Source: Deinandra increscens subsp. villosa
Taxonomy: Eukaryota; Streptophyta; Magnoliopsida; Asterales; Asteraceae
Reading direction: 5' to 3'
DNA length: 64,000 bases
Assembly: GCA_039602395.1 (NCBI GenBank)
Contig: JBCNJP010000017.1
Location: forward strand, 19,438,729 to 19,502,728
Shown here: piece by piece, positions 11,441-24,700 of the stretch
How positions within the stretch are numbered: position 1 is the first letter of the stretch
Layout of the letters: each line of letters opens with the position of its first letter
Program-made: the position numbers and the translations under genes
Notes under the pieces: generated by a model
The model's input: the letters and a program-made list of their open reading frames with translations, nothing else
The model's database searches: none
What the model was told of the DNA's origin: nothing

Positions 11441-13492
11441 GTATGGCTATCAATGAATATTCTTAAAAAAAATCTATTTAATTTAAGTCTATGATCCTAT
11501 ATAGTCGTATGTGGGGATAATCTTATTCCATATATGGGTTGAACAACTAAATTGATGGGATTTAGATTTTTTTTCTTCTATTAATTCAATTGATTTGTTG
11601 GTTGAAAATAGGCCATGTATTGTGAGGCTAAGGAACAAAGCATGGTGCATGGTAGGTGTTTATACTTCATCATCTTCTTAAGTCAATGTTCTTACATTAT
11701 GTTACATTGTATAAATATTTAATTATTTTTATACAAGTGACACTTAACAAACAAATTTATACGATCTTATTTCAACATCGGAAATGATTTAAACCAAACT
11801 TCTAACAAAATACGAGGGGTCGAACCGACTGTATCGTTACCGACTTACCACCATTACGCAGGTTAGTTTCTTCGTGTTTGTTTCTTATAGTTATGGACAG
11901 TAGGGATTTGAAAGAAAACTGTGTTCTTTGTAGTGTTTGACCTGTGATGACTTGATTACTAATTGATTTATCTTATTTTGTAGATTTATTATGACTCAGT
12001 CAATGAATCGTTTGATGGGAGTTGGATCATGTCTAAGAACAAAGATTATTATGGTAAACGTGTGATCAAGGGTATTTTGCGCCAATTCTGTGTGAGTGGA
12101 GAGTGTTTGAAAAAATCACACATCATTTTCTCTTAACAAGATTGTATTACAAATCATTCCTTTGGCAACACGAAATCAGGTTAGTTCAGTTGATGATGAA
12201 GGGCATATAGATGATAATAACCCAATAACAAATTACATAGTCTTACATATTTAATATTTAAAAAGACGGATATTGTTTTTCTAACATGTATATATTAGTC
12301 AAATTATGTAAAATAGCTAGAGATTATTAAGTGACTAAAACATATAATTTCTCTTGACTAAAATTAATGCTGTTATAAAATAAAAAGTTGTTTAAATCGT
12401 GAGATGAATTTTCTGTCATGTTTTTTGTAATCATTTTTTCTTTACATCCCAATTTAACCTATTTTGTAGCCTCGGTTTTGCAATATTATTGATCTATAAA
12501 ATAGTTGGAGCAACACGTATTAGCTAAATATATTGCTTGGAAAAGTAACCTCTATGTTGAGGTGTTTTCTTTTATCAGTTCTTCATGCTTATGGTCTATG
12601 TTATTCTATTGTTGTGTCTTATTTTACTATTTTAAGTGTTCTCTTTTATCAAACACCTTTGGGTTCTTTTACAAGTGATGTAGTGTTCTATTTTTGTTTC
12701 TTTAAGTTTTCTTGCAATAGAACTGCTCTGATATATCAACCACTTTTGGTTGATGTAGTTTTTCATTTTTGTGTCCTGATGTTTCCTATAGTAGGTTACC
12801 ATAGAACTGCTATTATCTAATGTCTTTATTCAATTTATGTGATTGGTTATCAAATCTTTGAGTGTTTATAGTTTTATTATTTTCCTAATGTTCACTCCAT
12901 TTTTATGAGTGAATTTATAACATTGTTTACAAGTCTCTACGAAGCACCTTTTATTGCAACCTTCGTGTTGTACCAGCTACATTTAACACTTAGAATAAGG
13001 CAATAACAGTTAGACTACTAATTAGTTTTGTTAGCGTACAAACAAAATTGTTGTAAGTGTTAAATAATATGCAAGTTGTTAGTAGTTTTCATTATAGAAC
13101 TTTTGCATACAAACAGATAGTGATGTAGTTTAAAGAGAATATTTTCATACATTATAGACCCATGGGTCTGTAGATGTGTGGTAGTTTTCTTAATTTTAGT
13201 CATATATCATCTTTTATGTTACTAAATGTTTTCTTATGTATATAGCCAGTTATGCATAATGGGAATATTCTTTTGATTGGCTCGCCATTGCAGGCAACAA
13301 ATGATAAATCAATTAAGAACTGTTCACCTAAAAGCAACAACAACACCAATACCAATTTAGGTGAGAATCTTGCACAAATGACTAACAAGGTAAGTGTAAC
13401 TTTACTCAAATCACCTCTATACATGCAGCATCACACTTGCAGCTGCCATTGGCTAATAATAGTGTATCTTATGTGGGATATATTACCTGCAG

Positions 13493-13719
13493 GGACTGAT
13501 AGCCCTGCTGATACAGAAACAGTGGATATACAGCAACAGCAGGAGGCTGCCATGGATGCCAGGCACACTATTACGTTGCACGGGGATAGTAAGGCAGCTA
13601 CGACTTCCAGCCCGATGGCGGCAAGACACTCTGCACCTCACCAGCAAATAGTAGGGAGTGATATGGCTGACATGGCTGGGAGTAAGAAAAAACAAAAGGT
13701 GGAGCATTCTGATGTGTAG
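13493..13719 (+). pseudogene. Exon-like C-terminal tail shared by both Helitrons
   Basis: After a TTACCTGCAG acceptor, the frame reads TDSPADTETVDIQQQQE, continues Ser/Ala/Gln-rich, and ends in SKKKQKVEHSDV, a lysine-rich nuclear-signal-like end. The same exon with two internal deletions is at 52030-52211 in Helitron 2. It might be the tail of a replication-protein-A-like protein, which plant Helitrons often carry, but no OB-fold was recognised, so that is a guess. No complete gene is present. Confidence 0.45.
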
Positions 13720-14411
13720 GGAAGGTAGTAAATGTGTTTTTGGTCTTTTGTTATCAAAACAACTATTTTTGGGATGAAGCTTACTATGTAGGATAAATGT
13801 ATGTGTAATCTAACTCTATGCTATCCTAGGACTATGTATTTATCTAAGTAGATGTGAATGGCCATCTCATGGTCTCCAAGTAGATGTAAAAGACCATATC
13901 AGGTTCTGACCGGGAACAACCTTTTGGTAATATATATGATGTTCCTCATCTTCATATTAATTGAGTCTCTAATTGTATACTACTTTGTTTATTAGCATGT
14001 TGGATGTTATCACAGGTTATTTAGGTGGGAAGTAGCAAACATACGTCACCTATGTTATAGCTTCCCTAACCGCACTTTTTAAACGGGTCGGCTCCGCGGC
14101 AACGCGCGGGTCGTCCTACTTGTAGAAAAACAAAGGACAACAACAAAACAAATGTATAAGGTCAAATAGAAAAAATAGTGTCGTTCAAAAAAATATAGAA
14201 AAAACTATTAAATAAAAGTACAAGCAGTTGTAGTTGTAGTCTAATATCCATGCAAATATACGAAAAATTTATTAATATTATGAACTAAACAGTTTTAAAT
14301 GTTGAGGTATTATTTGCTTAATTGTTTTTATGAGATTCTTAGTATATTTATATTTAAGTTAATAAATCATTGGTAACGTGACGATTAGAATAAATCATGT
14401 AACATGTTAAG

Positions 14412-14648
14412 ATGCAACATATGTAACATGTTAACGATGTTACATATGTATATTTACCTATGTAACATATGTAACATGTTAACGATGTTACATATGTACA
14501 TTTATCTATGTAACATGTTAACGATGTTACATATATATATTTACCTATGTAACATATGTAACCTGTTAACGATGTTACGTATGTATATTTACCTATGTAA
14601 CATATGTAACATGTTAACGATGTTATATATGTATATTTACCTACGTAC
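14412..14648. repeat. Tandem 48-bp repeats built on GTAACATATGTAAC palindromes
   Basis: About five copies of a unit containing GTAACATATGTAACATGTTA, CGATGTTACATATG and ATATTTACCTAT. One unit lacks about nine bases. The unit is itself largely palindromic, so the array can fold into many hairpins. It lies in the right half of E3. Confidence 0.9.
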
Positions 14649-15250
14649 TTATGGTACATGTGTAACGTTTTTACGTATATTAACTGATAAACTTTGTTTT
14701 CTTTGTAGGTGAAGGGATTTTGTGTCAAAAATGAAGATGATTATCAAGAACGGAAGCATAATTAACTTATATATTTTTTTGTTAGCTTTGTTATATTTTT
14801 TGATCATTTTTTAAAAATATTTTTAGTTCATATGGAACTAAAAATGTAACATATGGAACGTTTTTTTATTGTAATGGTTTCTTATAAATTAATAAAAAGT
14901 ATTTGTTATTTTTTATACATATTCAGATGATTTTTACATATGTAACACGTCATGTTTTGGAATTGTAAAAGTAAGAGTGGAACTTAAAAAGTAGGATAAA
15001 TAATAATAATAATTTGTGTCTACAAAATATATGAAATGAGATAAAAAACGTTGGAGAACTAGTAAAATATGAGAGAGATAAAAAAATGCATTGGAATTTG
15101 AAAAAGCAAGAAATAGAATGTTTGTTAGGAAAAAGACAAAAAATAATCTCATGCACCTTTTTCCAAAAAATGTAAAGTATTGCAATTGATAAAAATGCCC
15201 TTGGTTTTCATAGTTTGCATAGAGATTTGGTTTGCAATGTAACCATACCC

Positions 15251-15257
15251 TATATAT
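15251..15257. repeat. TA tract with left target duplication of the copia element
   Basis: The bases TATAT at 15253-15257 match TATAT at 21722-21726 just beyond the other LTR. Because the site is a TA microsatellite, the 5-bp duplication is consistent with retrotransposition but is not independent proof. Confidence 0.7.
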
Positions 15258-16100
15258 TGTTGGAAATTTAATAACGATTCTGAATAATCGTTCTCGTAAT
15301 TACAATTCAGAATATAAGCAATAAACAAAGATACAACATATAGAAACAATCAAACGTAATCGCCACTGAAATACGATCACGAACAGCAACAAGATAGTTC
15401 CTGCAAAACATAAGAAACACAGAAAAGAAAACGAGAAGGAACCGGGCTTGTGTTTGACACAATTCCCTTAAACAGATTCGACGTCTGTTCCCAGGGTACA
15501 CCGGTTCAAACTGTGTGTACAGCCGGACGAGAAACTTGCCTGAAATACGGTCGGAATGAAACAGCAGCAGCACGAGATCGTAGCAGCAGAGAAGAACGGA
15601 TGTGGTTTTTGTGTGTGTCTCCTATGAGCCAATTCACGTGTTTATATACGAAAACAAAACACTAGATTAATGACACATAATGTCACATTAATCCATGGTA
15701 ATTAAGCTCATTAACCATTGTAATGAATGGTCAGTTTGGAATGCAAAGGGTTGGTTCAATGAACCAAAATTCGTTCTAGAATCTGCTAAAAAGAAAGCTC
15801 TCGAAAATTAGCAAAAACTGGTCACTTCTTGACCCCCGTTTCGGAGCTGCATTCGTGTCCGCAGGTCGCGCGGGCACGAGTTCAGAATTTCAACCCGAAT
15901 TGCCATTTTTCGCACCCCCCCTGCGCGAGGGTATGAGCTAGAGTAAAACATAACACAAGTGATGTCAAAGCCTTTGAGGTTTATCCTTATAAACCAATTA
16001 CCCTTTTGTTCCCACACCAATGTGGGATAGCTCATATTTTTCCAAACTTGAACAAAAATTCTTTTGAGATAAACATCTCATTCACACACATTTTCCAACA
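15258..16100 (-). repeat. 3' LTR of the copia element
   Basis: The sequence begins TGTTGGAAATTT and ends TTTTCCAACA on the plus strand, so both ends carry the same inverted TGTTGGAA. It is 843 bp, as is the other LTR. A TATA-like TATATAAA on the minus strand lies at 15641-15648, next to an ACACGTGA motif. Confidence 0.95.
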
Positions 16101-16110
16101 ATCCCCCACA
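16101..16110 (-). other. Polypurine tract of the copia element
   Basis: On the minus strand the bases next to the 3' LTR read TGTGGGGGAT followed by TGTTGG. This is the typical purine-rich plus-strand primer site of plant copia elements. Confidence 0.8.
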
Positions 16111-16685
16111 TGAATGGAGATTGATCTCAGAAGTAACTTAATCCCGATCGAATTTCAACAGTTGAATCTTGCATACGATAGGTAGGTGTTACCCTTTGAA
16201 CCTTCGCTCATGAAACACACTTAGTCTACTGGCTCTGAGTAGGCGATGATGCCTTTGAACTCGTCTGCCGTTTGTGTAGGCGACAATGTGCTTCACACAA
16301 GACTCTCCTTGACAATATCAAGTCCTCATAGTTATGTTCGTTATGGTCATGAACATTAGCCTGGTTCTGCGAGAGCTCTTAGGTATTGTGCCCCCTCTAA
16401 TACCCTTCGAAGCGACCCCCACTTCTCTCTCACATAGGTGATTCACCACGTGTGGCTGCCTCAGCTGAATCATTAAAAGCCATAGGCTTAACCTCGTACT
16501 TGTCACTTTTAGGAATGGACTAGGAGATGTATCGATTCCAATTATGCATCCCCTTCTTAAAGTGCGTGGAGTTATCAATTCTTCCCCCCACAGTGACCTC
16601 ACTAGTTCATACAATTAGGTTGTCCTATTGAACTCAGATCTTGGGATCTTCAGTCAACTGAGTTAGGTTTTCCTTCATATGAATT
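16111..16685 (-). other. Copia 3' untranslated internal region
   Basis: About 575 bases lie between the end of the RNase H frame and the polypurine tract. They have no open frame of value. Confidence 0.7.
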
Positions 16686-17486
16686 TTAATCTTTCAAGGG
16701 CTTCAGTCCCATTCCCATGGACGACTTCTGAACTACCTCTCTACTTAGGCCTTTTGTCAGCGGATCCGCAATATTATCCTTTGACTTCACATAGTCAACA
16801 GTGATAATTCCAGTAGAGATTAGTTGTCGTATCGTATTATGTCTACGTCTTATATGTATGTTTTTACCATTATACATTGTGCTATGAGCTCTGCCAATTG
16901 CCGATTGGCTATCACAATGTATACATATGGCCGTTGTCGGCTTAGGCCATCTTGGTATATCTTCCATAAACTGACGTAGCCATTCTCCCTCTTCACCAGC
17001 TTTATCTAAAGCGATGAATTCTGCTTCCATCGTGGATCTAGCAATAACCGTTTGTTTCGAAGATTTCCACGATATGGCTGCACCTCCAAGTGTGAATACA
17101 TATCCACTCGTTGCTCTGGAATCCTTCGTACCCGATATCCAGTTTGCATCAAAGTGTCCTTCAATCACTGCAGGATATCTGGTGAAGTGCAGCGCGTAAT
17201 CCCTTGTGTACCTTAGGTACCTAAGTAACCTAGTCACACATCTCCAATGAGTTGAACTTGGATTACTCGTGTACCTACTTAGCTTGCTTACAGCATATGC
17301 TAAGTCTGGTCTGGTACAACTCATCAAATACATCAAACTGCCAATAATTCTTGAATACTCTAATTGGTTAACAGGTTGTCCTCTGTTCTTAGCTAGATGT
17401 TGACTTGTGTCAATGGGAGTTCTAGCTACATTAGAGTCATTTGCATTGAACTTTTCAAGAATTTTATCCACATAGTGGGTTTGTCC
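16686..17486 (-). pseudogene. Copia RNase H domain, separated by a stop codon
   Basis: This frame continues the pol frame after a TAA at 17487-17489. It begins GQTHYVDKIL and contains the copia RNase H features: DANW..GTKDSRATSGYVF, SWKSSKQTVIARSTMEAEF, a HCDSQSAIG block and a final KDNIADPLTKGL. The domain removes RNA from RNA-DNA hybrids during reverse transcription. The stop sits between reverse transcriptase and RNase H in the otherwise continuous frame, so it is a nonsense change and not a frameshift. Confidence 0.9.
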
Positions 17487-20204
17487 TTAAGCAAGTCCAC
17501 TTTGGGTTCGTGTGATTTTAACTCCCAAAATCACATCTGCTAAACCCATGTATTTCATATCAAATCTTGCTTTCAAGATGTTCTTTGTTAATTTTATCAT
17601 TTTGTCATTACTTCCAGCAATGAGCATGTCATCAACGTATAGACACAAGATGACATAACCACCTGGTGTGTCTTTCACATACACACACTTATCACATTCA
17701 TTGATCTTGAAACCAGAATCACGCATGGCATGATCAAACTTTTCATGCCATTGTTTTGGTGCTTGCTTTAGTCCATACAAGGATTTGACCAGTTTACACA
17801 CTTTCTTTTCTTGTCCAGAGGCTCTAAAGCCCTCTGGTTGTTCCATGTAAATCTCTTCCTCTAGATTTCCATTTAAGAAAGCGGTTTTCACATCCATTTG
17901 GTGAACTTCCAAATTTCTAATGGCTGCAATGGCAAGTACCAACCTTATGGAGGTTATTCGAGTTACTGGTGAATATGTGTCAAAGTAATCTAGACCTTCC
18001 TTTTGTTTATATCCTTTTACCACCAGTCTTGCCTTGTACTTGTCTATGGAGCCATCAGGCTTCATCTTCCTCTTGAAGATCCAACGATGACCTAGTGGTT
18101 TGCATCCCGGAGGAAGATCCACTAGTTCCCATGTATGGTTTTGTAAAATAGAATCTATTTCACTTTTGATGGCCTCCCTCCATTGAGGTCCTTCTGAGGA
18201 AGTTACCGCTTCATGGTATGTTTTGGGTTCACTTTCTACCATGTACGTGTAGAAATCATGACCAAAAGACTTTTCAGTTCTAGCCCTCTTGCTTCGCCTA
18301 AGCTCAACATCTTCTTCCTCAGATTGCTCTTGTTCCTCCGGAACACGTTCTGGTTCTTCCGGAACACGTTCTAGTTCTTCCGGAGCACTTTCTAGTTCTT
18401 CCGGAACACGTTCTAGTTCTTCCGGAACTAGCTCATCATGAATACGTTCATCATCAGCCCCAAACGTATTTCCATATTCTTTTGTAATGCATGGAAATAT
18501 ATTTTCAAAGAATGAGGCATTCTTTGATTCCATTATCGTTCCTTTGCGAATATCGGGAATCTTGGATTCATGCACAAGGAAGCGATACGCGCTACTGTGA
18601 TCTGGATATCTAATAAATATAAAGTCAACAGTTTTGGGTCCTATCTTTTGAGCCTTAGGTAGTGGGGCAACCACCTTAGCTAGGCACCCCCACACTTTGA
18701 GATATTCATAGGACGGTTTTCTTTTCCACCATAGCTCGTATGGGGTTTCATCTCTTTTCTTATGGGGTATCCTATTCAAAAGATAGTTTGCCGAAAGGAT
18801 CGCATCCCCCCACAAGTTTTGGTTTACACCAGAACTCACTAACATGGCACTCACCATTTCTTTCAAGGTTCGATTTTTCCGTTCAGCAATCCCATTTGAT
18901 TGGGGTGAATATGGTGCAGTGAACTCATGTCTAATTCCGTTTTGCAAACAGAATTCAGCAAATGGTGAGACATACTCACCACCTCTATCACTTCGTACAA
19001 CCTTGATCTTCCTTTCAAGTTGATTCTCAACTTCAGTTTTATATGCAATGAAAGCTTCAATTGCCTCGTCTTTACTTTTGAGCAAGTAAACATAACAATA
19101 CTTCGTGCAATCATCGATAAACGTGATGAAGTATTTAAATCCATTTCTAGTTGGAATGGATTTCAAATCACACACATCTGTGTGGATCATACTGAGAGGT
19201 TCAGTGTTTCGTTCAACCGGTTTGAATGATGATCTAGTTAATTTTGCTTCAACACACGTTTCACATTTATAGTTTGAGTCAATATCAAAAGTTGGTATGC
19301 AATTCAATTTAATCAAACGACGAATGGAATTAAAGTTAACATGACCAAGTCTACCATGCCACACATTAGAAGACTCAAGCAAATAATCAGAACTGGTACC
19401 AGTCTTATTCATAGCATTGTTAACAACCATTACATTCAGTTTGAACATACCATTGAGGGCATAGCCCTTTCCAACATACACACTATTCTTGGTCAACACG
19501 ACCTTATCTGACTCAAACACCATTTTGAAACCAAACTTATTCAACAACCACCCAGACACAAGATTCTTACGAATCTCAGGAACATACAACACATTAGTCA
19601 ACGTAAGCTCCTTTCCTGATGTCATTTTCAGGATAACATTTCCTTCACCTTTGACTTCAGCAGTGGCAGAGTTACCCATGAAGAGCTTCTCTCCATTAGT
19701 AACCTCCTTGATGGTGTTGAACAAGTTCTTGTCAGCACAAACATGGCGGGTGGCACCGGTGTCAACCCACCATTCCTTGGTATTCGAACCAACCAAGTTC
19801 ACCTCAGAGATCATCATTGTGAGGTCAGAAATCATGGCAACAAGATTCTCATAATCATCAACCATATTGGCTTGACGAGAGACATCTTTCTTGGGTTGTC
19901 TACATTCATTTGCCCGATGACCTAGCTTGTCATAGTTGTAACATTTGCCATCAAATTTCTTCTTTCCAACCCCACCTTTGGGTTTAAGATTAAACCCTTT
20001 CCCCTTGTTCTTCTTCTCAGCCCGTCCTCTAATTTTGTTACCTTTGGAGGATTGGCCATATTCAACAATATTGGCCTTTGCTTGCTCGGGGACATCACTC
20101 TTCTTTTGAGCAAGTTTGTTGTCTTCTTCAATACGAAGACGAACCACAAGATCTTCAACGGTCATTTCCTTTCTCTTGTGTTTGAGATAGTTCTTGAAAT
20201 CAAC
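17487..20204 (-). pseudogene. Copia gag C-terminus, protease, integrase and reverse transcriptase
   Basis: Counting from the Met at 20165: a gag zinc knuckle at residues 75-88 reads CYNY..H..C, so the second Cys is Tyr. The protease motif WWVDTGATRHVC has its Asp at 135. A GAG-pre-integrase HxxxxH/CxxC block is at about 270-304. The integrase has D330, D393 and E428, the last two 35 residues apart as in D,D35E enzymes. A repeated PEEL/PEE linker follows, then reverse transcriptase with LYGLKQAPKQW and YVDD at 843-846. The 892-residue frame ends at a TAA. The 13 codons before 20165 are also open, up to the gag stop. Confidence 0.95.
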
Positions 20205-20807
20205 CTAGCTTGGTGGCAATTTCTCGATCATGGCAGCAACTTGGAACGTCTCGCTGAGTGACATTCCCTCCGCATGAATATCATGAAGAATGATTTGCAA
20301 CTCTTGGATTTGACTCATAACAGTTTTTGAGTCAATCATTTTAAAATCCAAGAACTTGGCCACCACAAATTTCTTTGTGCCCGCATCTTCGGTTTTGTAT
20401 TTCCGTTCCAAAGATTCCCATAGTTCCTTGGCCGTGTTTACTTTACAATAGACATTGTAAAGCGAGTCCGCCAAACCATTGAGCACATAGTTCTTACACA
20501 AGAACTCAGAATGCTTCCAAGCTTGAACCGCGCTCACAGATTGAGCATCCATTTCCCCTTCAGACACTTGGGGAGCGATTTCAGTCAAGAACCTCGCAAG
20601 GTTCAACGTTGTCAAATAAAACAGCATCTTCTGCTGCCAACGTTTGAAGTTCAGACCATTGAACTTTTCAGGTTTCTCAGCATGGCTTGCAACCGCGCCA
20701 GGCAGCGGTGCAACCATCATCGTGGTAACAGCAACAGCAGAAGTAAAAACTGCAGAGACCCCAGAGGTCGCGACACCAGAGGTCGGTAAAGGCTGAGACG
20801 AGTCCAT
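20205..20807 (-). pseudogene. Copia gag N-terminal part, ending at a nonsense codon
   Basis: The frame starts MDSSQPLPTSG, has the copia gag signature EKFNGLNFKRWQQKMLFYL, and ends MIEKLPPS followed by TAG at 20205-20207. Related gag proteins have Trp there (PPSW), so TGG to TAG is the likely change. The frame is the same as the downstream pol frame. Gag forms the cytoplasmic particle in which reverse transcription occurs. Confidence 0.9.
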
Positions 20808-20878
20808 TCTGAAATACGACCCACAGGAGAACAGTTAGAAATATTCGTACACAGAGTGTACACCAATCTGTTTAAGTT

Positions 20879-21721
20879 TGTTGGAAATTTAATAACGATT
20901 CTGAATAATCGTTCTCGTAATTACAATTCAGAATATAAGCAATAAACAAAGATACAACGTATAGAAACAATCAAACGTAATCGCCACTGAAATACGATCA
21001 CGAACAGCAACAAGATAGTTCCTGCAAAACATAAGAAACACAGAAAAGAAAACGAGAAGGAACCGGGCTTGTGTTTGACACAATTCCCTTAAACAGATTC
21101 GACGTCTGTTCCCAGGGTACACCGGTTCAAACTGTGTGTACAGCCGGACGAGAAACTTGCCTGAAATACGGTCGGAATGAAACAGCAGCAGCACGAGATC
21201 GTAGCAGCAGAGAAGAACGGATGTGGTTTTTGTGTGTGTCTCCTATGAGCCAATTCACGTGTTTATATACGAAAACAAAACACTAGATTAATGACACATA
21301 ATGTCACATTAATCCATGGTAATTAAGCTCATTAACCATTGTAATGAATGGTCAGTTTGGAATGCAAAGGGTTGGTTCAATGAACCAAAATTCGTTCTAG
21401 AATCTGCTAAAAAGAAAGTGCTCGAAAATTAGCAAAAACTGGTCACTTCTTGACCCCCGTTTCGGAGCTGCATTCGTGTCCGCAGGTCGCGCGGGCACGA
21501 GTTCAGAATTTCAACCCGAATTGCCATTTTTCGCACCCCCCCTGCGCGAGGGTATGAGCTAGAGTAAAACATGACACAAGTGATGTCAAAGCCTTTGAGG
21601 TTTATCCTTATAAACCAATTACCCTTTTGTTCCCACACCAATGTGGGATAGCTCATATTTTTCCAAACTTGAACAAAAATTCTTTTGAGATAAACATCTC
21701 ATTCACACACATTTTCCAACA
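20879..21721 (-). repeat. 5' LTR of the copia element
   Basis: It is 843 bp and matches 15258-16100 except at about four positions. The minus-strand TATATAAA promoter motif is at 21262-21269. On the minus strand the leader that follows starts AACTTAAACAGATTGG, which does not resemble the initiator-Met tRNA primer site. Confidence 0.95.
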
Positions 21722-21733
21722 TATATATATATA

Positions 21734-24700
21734 GGGGAAGGATCATGTGAAAACAAGATCTTATTACGAAAACGTGAAAACAACTTAAGTGGGGGGTAAA
21801 TCTGGAAGTATACATTAATTATAAAATTAGAGAAGGAACTCATAACCCTTCTCTCTCCTTTACGTACGTGAACGTGAGCACTCAGAGTTGGAAATCCTCA
21901 AATTTCTTCCTCTCCTACGTTCATTCTGAGATCTTCAGTCGAATTCAATTATCATCGAATCGCTAATATCAAACGTACGAATCATTGATACGAATTTATT
22001 CTTCCTAATCATCATATTCACGATGACTCTTCCTCCAATTGCCATCAGGTAACGATATTAGGTTGTCTGGTAAGTTTTCGAATTCCAAATGTTCAAACCT
22101 CTATTTTCATTTTTTCCGTTTCATGTGTGTGTAATGTTTGATTTCACACATGAAATAGCCTTTAGAATACATCTAAATCACTACTAGAGTTCTTTATTGT
22201 CAATAATGCACACAAGGTGTTTGTTGAAATGCCAATGAGAAAAATAAGTATCTCGGTTATGTTTTCTTTTAACAATTTTGATGATTTTGTTCCTGTATTA
22301 GATGTCTGATCTTAAACATGGAAACATGGATCCAAATAAACGTTTCTACTCATACCAACGACGATGATGCACATGTGCAGTAATGTTTGCATACGTCCGA
22401 TAATACCTCACCCGAACCACGACTTGTTATGACATTATTCGGTGAACAATATGGTAAACTTTTTATCTATAATTTTGTAAAATTTTCATACCAACAAAGA
22501 GGATGCACATGTGCAGTAATGTCCACATACGCCTGATAATACCTCACCTGAACCACAACTTGTTATGACATTACTCAGTGAACAGTATGTTACATTTTAT
22601 ACTATTTTTAACTGCCATTTAGCCATCTATCATCACACATTAACTTGTGTAATTTACTATTGCACATGTGCAATATTAACAGTTTCTATGTTTATAATCG
22701 TATTGCAGGTGACATATTACAAAAATGCATACCTTCGTAAGTCCATACACATGCTGGTTTTGGAATTTGATGATTGACCCGCCGATCTTTGAAGAACAAA
22801 CGGGAATCTCTTATGGATGGTTACAGTTTGATTGAGCAAACTTGGTTGAGTGATAAGTATGTTATACGTGAAGATTGGGTTCCTGAATGATTAAGACTTA
22901 TCGCGATGTGCTGTTTGATGAAGACTACATAAAACAATTTGGACTTTTGATTTTATTGCACATGTATACTATTGTGACGTTTTAAAACCTTTAAGTTGTT
23001 TCTTGAATGTATTGTGCCTATATATGTTAAAGTCACTAAACAATACGTACATTCGGTGATATATTGTGCCTAGATTTGTTAAAGTCACTAAACAATTCGT
23101 ACACTTTATTTTATTGCACATGTGTATTAATCTTTCATAATTTGTTCAGACAACTTGTTTGACATATCCACTACCTTTGTCCGTATCTAACAAGTTGTAA
23201 TTTAATTCGAATCCATATAGAGTTCATCGCAGATCTTGCATTTCGATTTTTAATATGTAGTGCACATGTGCACTAGTATGAAATTCATATTTAAGCTGAA
23301 ATTCATATGTATTATATGCATGTCACTTGTATTTCACATGTGCATTAATGTGACATTCATATTTATACATAAGTTCATATGTATGTTGTGCATTACAACT
23401 TTAATACACATGTGCATTAAACGTATACTTAGAACACAAGTGGTACCCTCTTGTATATCTGTATCAACCACTTTAAATAAATAAATTGCAATCATTAATA
23501 ACTATATAACTGTAAGTCAACATAAAACCATATGAACCCTCTTACAATCATATCATGATCATAACAAAACAAAAAAAACAAAAAAAAAACAAACAAATAA
23601 TACTTTCGTGCATTGCCGCCCTACAGTTTACTACGTTCGCAAAAACGTTTTCCTGAGTCTTAAGCTTGCCAACATGAATGCTTTAGTTTCCACCAATGTT
23701 CCAACGCCTGCTTCAATTGCGAATAGGTCCTTTCTGCTTATCATACATTATACAATAACCATTATTTGTATCAACTAGGGTAAAATGCACATGTGTATTA
23801 TAGATATTGTCACAATTTAATATTATTGCACATGTGCAGTAATTTTTAACAGTCTCGTTATTTGTATCAGTAATGTATTTTTAATCATATTTTAAGATTA
23901 ATACACATGTGCACCTATCGTTACAACCCTATTATTTGTAATTTACGATCATTGCATATGTGTAATAATATTTCAAGATTATTGCACATGTACAATAATA
24001 TTTAAAGATTGTTGCACATGCGCAATAATCTTAATAATTACACTATTTGTGTTATTACTGTATTTTTAAGTACATTTTAAGATTACTACACATGTGCACC
24101 TAAATTGACAACCACGTTATTTGTAATTGAAGATTATTGCACATGTGTAGTAATCTTGAGAGTTCCATTATTTTTTTATAATTAATGTAGTTTTAATCAC
24201 TTTTTAAGATTACTGCACATGTGCACCTATATTTACAAGAATGGTAATATTAAAATATGGATATGTATCACGATACTTACGAGAATGAAGCCTCAACTTC
24301 CTATCCGGTTTGTGCTCTATCGATTTTACATCCTTCTTCACAACTTTAGGATCTGTGTTAGCGCAAACATGTCGCACTTGCGGTAAAAAAATCAAATTAC
24401 AATAATACACATGGAACTGAAGATTATTGCACATGTGCAGTAATAACGCACATGAAACTGAAGATTATTACATATGTGCAATTATCTTAACAGTAACATT
24501 AGTTGTGTTAATTAAGTTAAAATACACACGTGTAGTATAGTTTTGATCACATTTTATGATTAATGCACATGTGTAATCATCTTAACATCACCTTTTTTTG
24601 TATCAGTTAAGTAAAAATGCATATTATTGCACATGTGCAATCATCTTATCAGTTAGGTAAAAATGCATATAATTGCACATGTGCAATTATCTTAACATCA

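Larger units (their letters stand above)
9421..14120 (+). mobile_element. Helitron 1, carrying a RAD51 gene fragment
   Basis: The 3' end has a hairpin (CCGCG, loop GCAACG, CGCGG; 14094-14109) six bases before CTACT at 14116-14120, a variant of the Helitron CTRRT end. The proposed 5' end is A|TC at 9420/9421, chosen from the A-T target rule and less certain. Sequence from about 9455 matches a second Helitron from about 48525: both share TACAAC..ACATAATGTACAACCC near the 5' end and nearly all of the last 400 bases. No Rep/helicase was seen, so it is non-autonomous. The interior contains RAD51 exons (10960-11440) and further exon-like pieces of unknown origin near 10690-10800, 11625-11665 and 11985-12100. 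Confidence 0.8.
15258..21721 (-). mobile_element. Ty1/copia LTR retrotransposon, nearly complete and recent
   Basis: Two 843-bp LTRs (15258-16100 and 20879-21721) flank a minus-strand gag-pol region in copia order: gag, protease, integrase, reverse transcriptase, RNase H. By eye the LTRs differ at about four positions, roughly 0.5%, so insertion was recent. TATAT flanks both sides. The polyprotein frame (20807 to 16686) is interrupted by two in-frame stops, and the gag zinc knuckle has lost a cysteine, so this copy should not be autonomous. A purine-rich tract abuts the 3' LTR. The primer site does not match the usual TGGTATCAGAGC. Confidence 0.95.

Noticed and set aside
14412..14648. Regularly spaced repeats that look CRISPR-like
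   Set aside because: The units are directly adjacent, palindromic and lack unique spacers, in a plant genome inside a transposon; this is an ordinary tandem array.
15450..15665. Identical small ORFs in both LTRs (also 21071-21286)
   Set aside because: They are identical only because the LTRs are duplicates; they cross the promoter region and have no known domain.
20861..20878. Primer binding site for initiator-Met tRNA next to the copia 5' LTR
   Set aside because: The bases read AACTTAAACAGATTGG on the minus strand and do not resemble TGGTATCAGAGC; the primer cannot be assigned by eye.
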